A program made the position numbers and the translations under genes. The notes beneath the pieces are model-generated. The model was not told the origin of the DNA. It searched no databases and saw nothing but the letters and a program-made list of their open reading frames with translations. Positions 27,248 to 35,290 of a DNA stretch of 37,960 nt are shown here, one piece after another; positions within the stretch are counted from its first letter, which is position 1; each line of letters begins with the position of its first letter. Source of the DNA: CAYQQK01 sp964420065 (GTDB lineage Bacteria > Bacillota > Dethiobacteria > DTU022); the NCBI GenBank assembly GCA_964420065.1, contig CAYQQK010000019.1, positions 1 through 37,960 of the forward strand. Reading direction: 5' to 3'.

Positions 27248-27688
27248 GTGCGACTGCATGAAGTAACATCCCCTCCGGGAGCAAGACGGGTTGCCAGGCG
27301 CAAGGGGAGAGGGCCCGGTTCCGGCCGGGGTAAAACCGCTGGCCGGGGGCAGAAAGGCCAGATGTCCCGTTCCGGTTCGGGCTACCGTCGGGGTTTTGAG
27401 GGCGGTCAGATGCCCCTGTTTCAGCGCCTGCCCAAACGGGGTTTTACCAACATTCATAAAAAGAGCTGGTCGATCGTCAACCTGGCGCAACTGGATTGTT
27501 TTGATGAAGGGGCGGTTATTACACCGGAATTACTACGAGAAAAAGGTCTGCTTAAAACCTTGCGCGATCCTTTGAAAGTACTCGGGGAAGGGGATCTGAC
27601 CCGCCGGCTGGTAATTCGGGCCCATGCTTTCAGCACGCAGGCTCGGGAAAAGATCGAGGCTGCCGGCGGTAAGGCGGAGGTGATATAA
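27248..27688 (+). CDS. rplO: 50S ribosomal protein L15
   Basis: A 146-residue protein with the Gly/Arg-rich N-terminal extension KGRGPGSGRGKTAGRGQKGQ and the conserved GGQMPLFQRLPKRGF. GTG 27248 is chosen (family start MRLHEV); AGGAGGT lies 7 nt upstream. Its TAA is directly followed by the secY ATG. Confidence 0.96.
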   Translation: MRLHEVTSPPGARRVARRKGRGPGSGRGKTAGRGQKGQMSRSGSGYRRGFEGGQMPLFQRLPKRGFTNIHKKSWSIVNLAQLDCFDEGAVITPELLREKGLLKTLRDPLKVLGEGDLTRRLVIRAHAFSTQAREKIEAAGGKAEVI

Positions 27689-28945
27689 ATGCTGGAAACG
27701 GTTCGCACGGCATGGAGGATCAAAGAGCTACGGCAGCGTATTATTTTTACTCTGATTATGTTCGTCGTTTTTCGGGTCGGATCTGCGGTCCCCGTTCCGG
27801 GTGTGGACCCGGCCAAAATGGCCGAATTTTTCCAGCAGGACACCATTTTTGGGTTTGTGAATATCATTGGCGGGGGCAACCTGGAGAAATTTACCGTATT
27901 TGCCATGGGGATTATGCCCTATATCAATGCTTCGATCATCATGAATCTTTTAACCATTGTTATCCCCAAGTTGAAGGAATGGAGCGAAGAGGGACCGGAG
28001 GGGCGTAAAAAACTGAGCCAGTTAACCCGTTACGGGACCGTGGTTATATCTCTCATCAACGCCGTCGGGCTCTCTTTTTTTATCGCCGGAGAAGCGGTTC
28101 TGGAGAAAACGTTTTTTTCTTACTTTACCATCATCATCACCCTTACCGCGGGGACGGCCTTTCTGATGTGGATGGGGGAGTTGATTACAGAGAAGGGTAT
28201 CGGTAACGGTATCTCCCTGATCATATTTGCCGGTATTGTAGCCGGATTCCCGATCGGGGTCGGCCTGGCGGTGGAACAATTGCGGTTTGGTCAGATCACC
28301 ATTCCCTTGGTGATAGGCGTGATGGTTTTGCTCCTTGCCTTGATGGTGATCATTGTTTTACTGGATCAAGGGCAACGCCGCGTGGCGGTACAGTACAGCA
28401 AGCGCATCGTCGGCCGCCGTATGTATGGTGGCCAATCGACCCATATTCCGATGAAAGTGAACCAGGCAGGCGTAATTCCGGTCATTTTTGCTTCAGTCAT
28501 CCTCACCCTGCCGGGGACGATCGCCCAGTTTATTCAACATCCGATCGCTAAAACTATAGGCGATATGTTCCGGTGGGGTTCCAGCCTGAATCTGGTTTTA
28601 TATATGCTGTTGATTGTTCTATTTTCGTATTTTTATACGGCTGTGCAGTTTGATCCTTTCCAGGTGGCCGGTAATATCAAAAAATATGGCGGTTTCATCC
28701 CGGGTTTGCGCCCCGGGCGGCCTACGGCTGAGTATTTAGCGCGGATTATCAACCGGCTTACCACTGTGGGTGCTTTTTCTTTGGCCATTATTGCTGTATT
28801 TCCTTTGATTCTGGAGCGGGTGACGGGGATGAGATTAATTTTCACCGGCACCGGACTGATCATTGTCGTTGGCGTGGTCCTGGAAACTTTGAAACAGATT
28901 GAAAGCCATATGCTTATGCGCAGCTATCGGGGATTCATGAAATAG
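27689..28945 (+). CDS. secY: Preprotein translocase subunit SecY
   Basis: A 418-residue, ten-span channel subunit of the Sec translocon. It has typical segments VGSAVPVPGVDP (plug region), MGIMPYINASIIMNLL, GIGNGISLIIF and GFIPGLRPGRPT. The ATG abuts the rplO stop codon. The gene after it is map, 14 nt away; the adk gene that commonly lies between secY and map is absent. Confidence 0.97.
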   Translation: MLETVRTAWRIKELRQRIIFTLIMFVVFRVGSAVPVPGVDPAKMAEFFQQDTIFGFVNIIGGGNLEKFTVFAMGIMPYINASIIMNLLTIVIPKLKEWSEEGPEGRKKLSQLTRYGTVVISLINAVGLSFFIAGEAVLEKTFFSYFTIIITLTAGTAFLMWMGELITEKGIGNGISLIIFAGIVAGFPIGVGLAVEQLRFGQITIPLVIGVMVLLLALMVIIVLLDQGQRRVAVQYSKRIVGRRMYGGQSTHIPMKVNQAGVIPVIFASVILTLPGTIAQFIQHPIAKTIGDMFRWGSSLNLVLYMLLIVLFSYFYTAVQFDPFQVAGNIKKYGGFIPGLRPGRPTAEYLARIINRLTTVGAFSLAIIAVFPLILERVTGMRLIFTGTGLIIVVGVVLETLKQIESHMLMRSYRGFMK

Positions 28946-28959
28946 CAGGGGGACCGGGT

Positions 28960-29706
28960 ATGATTGTTCTAAAGTCGCCACGGGAGATCGCACTGATGCG
29001 GGAAGCCGGGCGGGTGGTAGCCGTGGTACTGGAGACGATGGGAAAAGTTGTGGTTCCCGGGATAACGACGGCAGAACTGGACCGGATGGCCGAACGGATT
29101 ATCCGGCGGGCCGGGGGAGAGCCGGCTTTCCTTGGTTACCATAATTTTCCCGCCAGCATTTGCACTTCCATTAATGAAGAGGTTGTGCATGGTATTCCTT
29201 CGTTGCGGCGCCTTCAGGAGGGTGACATTATCAGTATTGATGTTGGGGTTCGCCTGAAAGGATACTGTGGAGACGGGGCCGCGACCTTTGCCGTGGGGAA
29301 GGTGACCGATGAAGCAGATCGATTGATCCGGGCTACCCAAGAATCGCTGCAAAAAGCGATTGCGGTCATGCGTCCCGGGGGGCGTTTAACTGACATTTCA
29401 TATGCGGTTCAGGAATATGTAGAGAACCGGCAATTTGCCGTGGTGCGCGATTACGTGGGCCATGGTATCGGCATGGCGATTCACGAGGAGCCTCAGGTAC
29501 CCAACTTTGGTCCACCCGGACGCGGTCCGGTCCTGGAACCGGGGATAGTGCTGGCGATCGAGCCGATGGTTAATGTCGGGACCTGGGAGGTTAAGGTGGA
29601 GCCGGATCAATGGACGGTCAAAACAGGTGATGGCGCTCTTTCCGCCCATTTTGAACACACCGTAGCCATGCTTAAAAACGGCCCTGCTGTTCTCACTGCT
29701 CTTTAA
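28960..29706 (+). CDS. map: Methionine aminopeptidase, type I
   Basis: A 248-residue cytosolic metalloprotease that removes the initiator methionine. The five metal ligands are present: D94, D105, H168 (in GHGIG), E201 (in IEPMV) and E232 (in FEHTV), with the substrate histidine H77. No N-terminal zinc-finger extension, so type Ia. A G-rich site precedes ATG 28960. It follows secY directly and is followed by the KOW gene. Confidence 0.96.
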   Translation: MIVLKSPREIALMREAGRVVAVVLETMGKVVVPGITTAELDRMAERIIRRAGGEPAFLGYHNFPASICTSINEEVVHGIPSLRRLQEGDIISIDVGVRLKGYCGDGAATFAVGKVTDEADRLIRATQESLQKAIAVMRPGGRLTDISYAVQEYVENRQFAVVRDYVGHGIGMAIHEEPQVPNFGPPGRGPVLEPGIVLAIEPMVNVGTWEVKVEPDQWTVKTGDGALSAHFEHTVAMLKNGPAVLTAL

Positions 29707-29721
29707 TAGGGAGGCCCAAGA

Positions 29722-29997
29722 GTGGATGATTTAAAACCGGGACAGCTGGTGCGCTCCAGGGCGGGACGTGATCATGGGGAGCACTACGTGATTCTTGAAA
29801 TTGAAGGGCCACGTCAGGTGTTGTTGGTAAATGGACGCAACCGTTCTCTTGATCATCCCAAACGCAAGAATACGACCCATATCCAGCCTTATAACCGTCG
29901 GGTCGATCTTGAAGCATTGCGGTCCGCCAACAGGCTGACCGACAGTGTAATTATTGCCGCCCTCCGGGAGATGCTTTCGGCAAAGGATGTTCCTTGA
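29722..29997 (+). CDS. KOW-domain RNA-binding protein (L14e/L6e/L27e-like)
   Basis: A 91-residue protein. The N-terminal half is a KOW/SH3-like barrel (LKPGQLVRSRAGRDHGEHYV), related to the eukaryal/archaeal L14e-L6e-L27e type. The C-terminal part is helical. Genes of this type occur between map and infA in many Gram-positives; a role in ribosome function is likely but unproven. The start is GTG 29722, with GGGAGG about 9 nt upstream. Confidence 0.85.
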   Translation: MDDLKPGQLVRSRAGRDHGEHYVILEIEGPRQVLLVNGRNRSLDHPKRKNTTHIQPYNRRVDLEALRSANRLTDSVIIAALREMLSAKDVP

Positions 29998-30020
29998 AAA
30001 CAGGAGGTCTGGTAATTTCT

Positions 30021-30242
30021 ATGTCCAAAAAGAAAGACGTTGTGGAGGTTGAGGGGATTGTCGTCGAACCGCTGCCCAATGCCATGTTCCGGGTTGAATT
30101 GGACAATGGGTTAAAGGTTCTGGCGCACGTATCCGGAAAAATTCGGATGAATTTTATTCGCATACTTCCCGGTGACCGGGTTCTGGTAGAACTATCTCCG
30201 TATGATCTCAGTAGGGGGCGCATTACCTACCGCTACAAGTAA
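30021..30242 (+). CDS. infA: Translation initiation factor IF-1
   Basis: A 73-residue OB-fold factor that occupies the 30S A site during initiation. It shows SKKKDVVEVEGIVVEPLPNA and ends SRGRITYRYK. ATG 30021 is chosen, although the site AGGAGG (30002-30007) is 13 nt away; an in-frame upstream TTG at 29994 lacks a site. It is followed by a 107-nt spacer to rpmJ. Confidence 0.96.
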   Translation: MSKKKDVVEVEGIVVEPLPNAMFRVELDNGLKVLAHVSGKIRMNFIRILPGDRVLVELSPYDLSRGRITYRYK

Positions 30243-30349
30243 TCCGGAACAACCGGGAAGGCGCGTTTACCTTCGCGGACATAAGGGGAGGCGGATCCAT
30301 GCTGTGCATTTCTTTCTGCTTCCATTTTGGAAAGGAGGGGGGATCACTG

Positions 30350-30463
30350 ATGAAAGTTCGGCCCTCGGTAAAACCCATGTGCGAAAAATGTAAAATCATC
30401 CGGCGCAAGGGGAAGGTAGCAATTATTTGTGAAAACCCGAAGCATAAGCAAAAGCAAGGCTAA
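30350..30463 (+). CDS. rpmJ: 50S ribosomal protein L36 (zinc form)
   Basis: A 37-residue protein, MKVRPSVKPMCEKC onward. Zinc ligands C11, C14, C27 and H32 are all present, the C+ form. AAAGGAGGGG (about 30331-30340) lies 9 nt before ATG 30350. It stands between infA and rpsM, its normal position. Confidence 0.95.
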   Translation: MKVRPSVKPMCEKCKIIRRKGKVAIICENPKHKQKQG

Positions 30464-30470
30464 TGGGCAT

Positions 30471-30537
30471 AAAAGAACGGAATTATGGGGAAGACTAGTT
30501 CCGTTTGGATAATTTTGGTTTGCAGCATGGTTCTTTT
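30471..30537 (+). other. Alternative-pairing region upstream of rpsM
   Basis: In the 98-nt rpmJ-rpsM spacer, AACGGAA (30476-30482) can pair with TTCCGTT (30499-30505). AAAAGAAC (30471-30478) can instead pair with GTTCTTTT (30530-30537). The two overlap in AAC, so they compete. This could be an alpha-operon leader; seen by eye only. Confidence 0.35.
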
Positions 30538-30561
30538 AAATTGAAAAGGAGGTGTGAATAA

Positions 30562-30933
30562 TTGGCCAGAATAGCCGGAGTTGACCTACCGCGGGATAAA
30601 AGAATAGAAGCGGCTTTGTGCTATATTTACGGCATTGGGATCAAAAGAGCGGCTGGCATTATCGATCAAACCGGGATCAATCCCGATACCCTGGTCCGTG
30701 ACCTGACCGAAGACGAAGTAAGCCGCCTGAGAGAATATATTGACCGGAACTACAAAGTTGAAGGAGATCTACGCCGCGATGTTGCAATGAACGTGAAGCG
30801 CTTGGTAGAGATCGGTTGCTACCGCGGTATTCGCCATCGTCGCGGCATGCCGGTGCGGGGCCAGAATACCAAAAACAACGCCCGCACCCGCAAAGGCCCC
30901 CGGAAAACCGTGGGCGTGCGCCGGAAAAAATAA
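30562..30933 (+). CDS. rpsM: 30S ribosomal protein S13
   Basis: A 123-residue head protein contacting P-site tRNA and the 50S subunit. It begins ARIAGVDLPRDKRIEAAL and has RHRRGMPVRGQNTKNNARTR near the C terminus. The start is TTG 30562, with AAAAGGAGGTG 8 nt upstream. It heads rpsM-rpsK-rpsD-rpoA-rplQ. Confidence 0.96.
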   Translation: MARIAGVDLPRDKRIEAALCYIYGIGIKRAAGIIDQTGINPDTLVRDLTEDEVSRLREYIDRNYKVEGDLRRDVAMNVKRLVEIGCYRGIRHRRGMPVRGQNTKNNARTRKGPRKTVGVRRKK

Positions 30934-30954
30934 CTACGGGAGGAGGGAATCGAT

Positions 30955-31350
30955 ATGGTCACCAAAAAAAGAGCTGTCCGGACGAAACGGCGGGATCGTA
31001 AAAATATTGAGCGTGGGGTGGCCCATATCCGCTCTACCTTTAACAATACTATTATTACCATTACCGATGAAAACGGGAATGGTGTTTCCTGGTCGAGTTC
31101 AGGGAACGTTGGCTTCAAGGGTTCCCGTAAATCGACCCCCTTTGCCGCCGGACTTGCTGCCGAATCAGCAGCCAAGGTGGCGATGGAACATGGTATGCGT
31201 TCGGTAGAAGTTTTGGTTAAAGGACCGGGAGCCGGACGGGAGGCGGCAATTCGTTCTCTACAGGCAGCCGGCCTTGAAGTGAATATGATCAAGGATGTTA
31301 CACCAATTCCCCATAATGGTTGCCGCCCACCCAAGCGGCGCCGGGTATAA
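30955..31350 (+). CDS. rpsK: 30S ribosomal protein S11
   Basis: A 131-residue platform protein near the mRNA exit. It contains STFNNTIITITDENGN and ends TPIPHNGCRPPKRRRV. GGGAGGAGGG precedes ATG 30955 by about 9 nt. It lies 21 nt after rpsM. Confidence 0.97.
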   Translation: MVTKKRAVRTKRRDRKNIERGVAHIRSTFNNTIITITDENGNGVSWSSSGNVGFKGSRKSTPFAAGLAAESAAKVAMEHGMRSVEVLVKGPGAGREAAIRSLQAAGLEVNMIKDVTPIPHNGCRPPKRRRV

Positions 31351-31386
31351 GCATAGATCATTTAAGGAGGTGCTATCAGCTCGATT

Positions 31387-32013
31387 ATGGCCAAATATAC
31401 TGGACCTGTTTGCCGGCTTTGTCGTCGGGAAAAAATCAAACTCTATCTTAAGGGAGATCGCTGTTACACAGGCAAGTGCGCCGTAACCCGCCATACTTAT
31501 CCCCCCGGGGAGCATGGGCAAGGGCGTCAAAAAATTTCGGAATACGGATTGCAGTTGCGTGAAAAACAAAAAGCGCGGCGTATTTATGGAGTCCTGGAAC
31601 GGCAGTTCCGACGTTACTTTCGGGAGGCGGACCGCCGTAAGGGGGTGACCGGTGAGATCCTGCTGCAGCTTTTGGAAAGTCGCCTGGACAATATTGTCTA
31701 CCGTCTTGGTCTGGCTCGTTCGCGGGCTGAGGGGAGGCAACTGGTACGTCACGGTCATTTTGAAATAAACGGGCGCAAGGTTGATATTCCATCTTGCCTG
31801 GTTGGCGCCGGTGATCGTATCACCGTCCGGGATAAAAGTCGCAAATTGCCCCTCTTTAAACAAATTGTTGAAGAGCGGGAAGGGCAGAATCCCGGTGAGT
31901 GGTTGTCCATGGATTTTGAGAAATTGACCGGACAAATGTTGCGCCTGCCCAAACGTGAAGAGATCGATGTGCCCATCAGTGAGCACCTTATCGTTGAGCT
32001 TTATTCCCGGTAA
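31387..32013 (+). CDS. rpsD: 30S ribosomal protein S4 (zinc-finger form)
   Basis: A 208-residue assembly initiator and regulator. The N terminus has C9, C12, C26 and C31 (CRLC ... CYTGKC), a zinc-binding form. An S4 RNA-binding domain follows (RLDNIVYRLGLARSRAEGRQ). AAGGAGG (31364-31370) is 16 nt from ATG 31387; no canonical start lies closer, so initiation may be weak or regulated. Being inside the alpha operon is the clostridial arrangement rather than that of B. subtilis. Confidence 0.96.
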   Translation: MAKYTGPVCRLCRREKIKLYLKGDRCYTGKCAVTRHTYPPGEHGQGRQKISEYGLQLREKQKARRIYGVLERQFRRYFREADRRKGVTGEILLQLLESRLDNIVYRLGLARSRAEGRQLVRHGHFEINGRKVDIPSCLVGAGDRITVRDKSRKLPLFKQIVEEREGQNPGEWLSMDFEKLTGQMLRLPKREEIDVPISEHLIVELYSR

Positions 32014-32088
32014 GGCTGCGGCTCTGATCATTAAAATGCCGCGGTTGTTTTACCGCAACCGAACCCTGAGGAGGTTTTTCGGACGGTT

Positions 32089-33036
32089 ATGATTGAAATA
32101 GAAAAACCGAAAATTGAATGGATTGACCGGAACGAACAAGCTGCCTATGGAAAATTTGTGGTGGAACCCTTGGAAAGAGGATACGGTATCACCCTGGGTA
32201 ATGCATTGCGCCGTGTTCTTCTTTCTTCTTTACCCGGAGCGGCGGTAACATCGGTTCGTTTCGAGGGGGTGCTGCATGAATTTTCGACCCTGCCAATGGT
32301 GGTGGAGGACACGATCGAGATCATTCTCAATCTAAAATCCTTGTCCATGAAAATCCATAATGATGATCCCCAAACCTTGATCATCGATGTGGATCGACCG
32401 GGGACGATCACGGCTGCGGATATCCAGGCGCCGGCGGACGTGGAGATCCTCAATCCCGAACTGCCCATTGCGACACTGGAGGAAGGCGGTCGTCTTTATA
32501 TGGAAATTATCGCCCGTAATGGGCAGGGCTACTGCCCCGCCGAGCGAAACAAATCGCCCCAGCAGCCGATCGGGGTGATCCCGGTTGATTCACTGTTTTC
32601 CCCGATCCGTCGGGTTAATTACCAGGTGCAGGATACCCGGGTCGGTCATACGACCAATTTTGACAAGCTAACGCTTGAAGTATGGACCGATGGCAGTCTG
32701 CCTCCCGATGAAGCGATCAGTCAGGGTGCCAAGATTTTGGCCAAACATTTGAGCCTTTTCATTAACCTGACTGAACAAACAGATGAGATTGAGTTTGCCG
32801 ATGACCATGAAGAAGAGAACCGGGAAAAACGCCTGGAAATGACCATCGAGGAACTTGATCTATCTGTACGTTCCTTTAACTGTCTCAAGCGAGCCGGGAT
32901 AAATACCGTCGGCGAGCTGGTAAGTAAAACTGCCGAAGAAATTACAAAGGTTCGCAATTTGGGGAAAAAGTCTTTGGAAGAAGTGGAACAAAAGTTAAGT
33001 GAACTAGGTTTCACCCTGGAACGGACCTCCGAATAA
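32089..33036 (+). CDS. rpoA: DNA-directed RNA polymerase subunit alpha
   Basis: A 315-residue protein. The N-terminal assembly domain contains LERGYGITLGNALRRVLLSS. The C-terminal domain that binds UP elements and activators contains SFNCLKRAGINTVGELV and VRNLGKKSLEEVEQKL. Length is normal and, unlike beta and beta', there is no acidic extension. AGGAGG (32069-32074) lies 14 nt before ATG 32089. Confidence 0.98.
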   Translation: MIEIEKPKIEWIDRNEQAAYGKFVVEPLERGYGITLGNALRRVLLSSLPGAAVTSVRFEGVLHEFSTLPMVVEDTIEIILNLKSLSMKIHNDDPQTLIIDVDRPGTITAADIQAPADVEILNPELPIATLEEGGRLYMEIIARNGQGYCPAERNKSPQQPIGVIPVDSLFSPIRRVNYQVQDTRVGHTTNFDKLTLEVWTDGSLPPDEAISQGAKILAKHLSLFINLTEQTDEIEFADDHEEENREKRLEMTIEELDLSVRSFNCLKRAGINTVGELVSKTAEEITKVRNLGKKSLEEVEQKLSELGFTLERTSE

Positions 33037-33122
33037 AAAATGGAATAGGTTTCGAATAGGGCAAGATGCAGCTTGCCGGCCAAATAGGGCGTATTAAAAC
33101 CTGCTTTTTCAAGGAGGTGATG

Positions 33123-33467
33123 ATGGTGGCGAAGCAAAAATTGGGGCGGAAAAGCGGGCCAAGACGGGCCTTGTTGCGCAGTCAGGTCACGGCATTGCTC
33201 AAAGAAGAACGGATCGAAGTTACTGCAGGCAAAGCCAAAGCGATCCGGCCCCTGGCCGAAAAAATGATCACGCTGGCCAAACGTGGTGATCTTCATGCCC
33301 GGCGGCAGGTCGCATCCTATGTTTTTGATGAGGATGTGGTCAAGCGGCTTTTTGAGTGGACCGCCTCGCGGATGGAAGTTCGTGATGGGGGCTATACCCG
33401 GATTGTACCGGTTGGGCCACGCCAGGGTGATGGTGCCCCCATGGTCATCCTCGAGCTGATCAAGTAA
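33123..33467 (+). CDS. rplQ: 50S ribosomal protein L17
   Basis: A 114-residue tunnel-exit protein. It contains KLGRKSGPRRALLRSQVTAL and ends VILELIK. Three adjacent starts are possible: ATG 33120, ATG 33123 and GTG 33126. AAGGAGG ends at 33117, so 33123 (5 nt) and 33126 (8 nt) are both acceptable. It closes the alpha operon; a ~100-nt spacer with overlapping hairpins separates it from ecfA1. Confidence 0.95.
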   Translation: MVAKQKLGRKSGPRRALLRSQVTALLKEERIEVTAGKAKAIRPLAEKMITLAKRGDLHARRQVASYVFDEDVVKRLFEWTASRMEVRDGGYTRIVPVGPRQGDGAPMVILELIK

Positions 33468-33566
33468 ATTTCGTGACAAGTTACCTTTCTGCCTTGCGGG
33501 AGAAGGTAGGGTGGGGGGCCTACCCGGATCCCCCTTTGGCCTTGCCATGGCGTGAGGTGCGTCATA

Positions 33567-34469
33567 TTGACAAACGACCAAAAACAGCCGGCGCTGGAAA
33601 CACGGGGGCTATTCTTCCGTTATTCATCCGACGTACCGCCTCCGGATGAAGCCGGAGCGGATCAAAGTCCGTTTGTTCTATCCGGTATCGATCTGAGTAT
33701 CACTGCGGGCGAGCATGTTGCCATAATCGGCGCCAACGGTTCCGGTAAAACGACCCTGCTTAAACATTTTAACGCCCTGTTGCTTCCAACCCAAGGAGAG
33801 GTGATGGTTGGAGGGCTTAGCACTACGCAGGGAAATAACCTCCCCGCGATCCGTCGTTGCTGTGGGATGATCTTGCAAAATCCCGATAATCAGATTGTAG
33901 CGACTACGGTCGAAGAGGATATTGCCTTTGGGCTGGAGAATTACGCGGTGGAACCAGGGGAGATGCGTTGCCGGGTCGATGCAGTCATGCACCGGTTGGG
34001 TTTAACCGGTCTGGCACACCGCCCGCCTCATTACCTTTCGGGGGGGCAAAAACAACGGGTAGCCATTGCAGGAGTTTTGGCTTTGCAGCCTTCCTGTCTT
34101 TTGATGGATGAACCCACTGCTATGCTCGATCGGGAGGGGCGCCGTGAAGTCCTTGAAGTGGTTGGTCAACTGAACCGGGAAATGGGAATAACTGTTATCC
34201 ATGTCACCCATTTTCCGGAGGAAGCCGCCCTTGCCGGGCGGGTACTGGTGTTGCATCGAGGCAGCGTTGTTGTCGATGGGCCACCGGCGGAAGTATTCTC
34301 CAACTTACCCCACTTACACTCTTTCGGCCTTGAAGGAACTCCAGCCGCCGAAGCCGCCGCTATCCTACGACAGCGCGGCCTGGACCTTCCTTTGAGTCTT
34401 TATCGCTTGGATGATCTTATGTGCTGGCTATCCCATGCTTGGGGCGGTTCTTGCGACGAAAAACCTTGA
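33567..34469 (+). CDS. ecfA1: ECF transporter ATPase subunit A1
   Basis: A 300-residue ABC ATPase of an energy-coupling factor transporter. It shows Walker A GANGSGKT (residues 55-62), Q-loop LQNPDNQI (Q104), signature LSGGQ (157-161) and Walker B LLMDEP (179-183). A short Pro/Asp-rich insertion (about residues 23-34) precedes the first strand pair. TTG 33567 has GAGGTG 7 nt upstream; GTG 33552 is an alternative. With EcfA2 and EcfT it forms the energizing module shared by several S components for vitamins or metals; no S component is encoded here. Confidence 0.94.
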   Translation: MTNDQKQPALETRGLFFRYSSDVPPPDEAGADQSPFVLSGIDLSITAGEHVAIIGANGSGKTTLLKHFNALLLPTQGEVMVGGLSTTQGNNLPAIRRCCGMILQNPDNQIVATTVEEDIAFGLENYAVEPGEMRCRVDAVMHRLGLTGLAHRPPHYLSGGQKQRVAIAGVLALQPSCLLMDEPTAMLDREGRREVLEVVGQLNREMGITVIHVTHFPEEAALAGRVLVLHRGSVVVDGPPAEVFSNLPHLHSFGLEGTPAAEAAAILRQRGLDLPLSLYRLDDLMCWLSHAWGGSCDEKP

Positions 34470-34485
34470 AGGGAAAGGACATTCC

Positions 34486-35286
34486 GTGCGGGTAAGTCGG
34501 AGCCTGTTTTTAAAATTACTTTTCCTACTGGCTGTACTACCGCTTTTGTTTTCAGTTTTGCTGGCCCATGGTTTAAAAAACCCGGACACCCTGCTGTTCC
34601 GGTACACAATGGCCTTGGTTGGCATTGTTCTATTTGCTTCAATTACCTTTCTTGCTATTCCGGTTTTGTTATTTTTTCTGGTTAAGGGAACTTGGCCATC
34701 TTTTTTTAAAGCCCTGGTCGGAAAAGCGATTGTTTTTCTTTTTCCACTGATCTTGATGATAGGGAAAATGCTGGGGATATGTGAAAACAGGATCCGGAGA
34801 TCCTTTGTTGAACTGAATAATTACTTTGTGGAAGAAAAAAAGTTAACGGTTTCCCCTGGGAAATTGTTGCTTTTGCTCCCGCATTGTTTGCAAGATTATC
34901 GTTGTCCCCATAAAATTACCAGGGATCCTCACAACTGCCGGCGTTGTGGACGTTGCCCTGTCGCCGATTTGCTCCGGTTGGCGGAAAGATGGCAGATTGA
35001 AGTGGCTATTGTCCCCGGGGGGACCCTGGCCAGGAGTGTGGTTGTGTCCGGGAAACCGGAATGCGTTGTGGCCGCAGCCTGTGAAAGGGATCTTTCAAGT
35101 GGGATTATAGATAGTTTTCCTCTTCCCATTTTGGGCACTTTACTGGATCGGCCTTTTGGCCCCTGTTTAAATACTGCTGTTTCGATTTTCAAATTGGAAG
35201 AAAACATCAAAAAATTACTTCCAGTGGATCATGAACCGGTGGTAACGGAACAGGATCCGGTAGGGACGGCGAAAAGTGGGAAGTGA
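34486..35286 (+). CDS. Membrane-anchored DUF116 family protein
   Basis: A 266-residue protein. Three hydrophobic segments (about residues 7-28, 38-66 and 79-97) anchor it in the membrane. The C-terminal domain matches DUF116, a family of unknown function marked by conserved cysteines: C134, C140, C151, C154, C157, C193, C199 and C227, including CRRCGRCPV and PECVVAAACERDL. Such spacing suggests metal or Fe-S binding. GTG 34486 (AAAGGA 6 nt upstream, 16 nt after ecfA1) is preferred over ATG 34411, which would overlap ecfA1. It lies between ecfA1 and ecfA2, 4 nt before the latter, an unusual location. Confidence 0.85.
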   Translation: MRVSRSLFLKLLFLLAVLPLLFSVLLAHGLKNPDTLLFRYTMALVGIVLFASITFLAIPVLLFFLVKGTWPSFFKALVGKAIVFLFPLILMIGKMLGICENRIRRSFVELNNYFVEEKKLTVSPGKLLLLLPHCLQDYRCPHKITRDPHNCRRCGRCPVADLLRLAERWQIEVAIVPGGTLARSVVVSGKPECVVAAACERDLSSGIIDSFPLPILGTLLDRPFGPCLNTAVSIFKLEENIKKLLPVDHEPVVTEQDPVGTAKSGK

Positions 35287-35290
35287 TTGC

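Noticed and set aside
30202..30393. Open frame overlapping infA and rpmJ
   Set aside because: Out of frame with both known genes and no family similarity; rpmJ at 30350-30463 explains the region.
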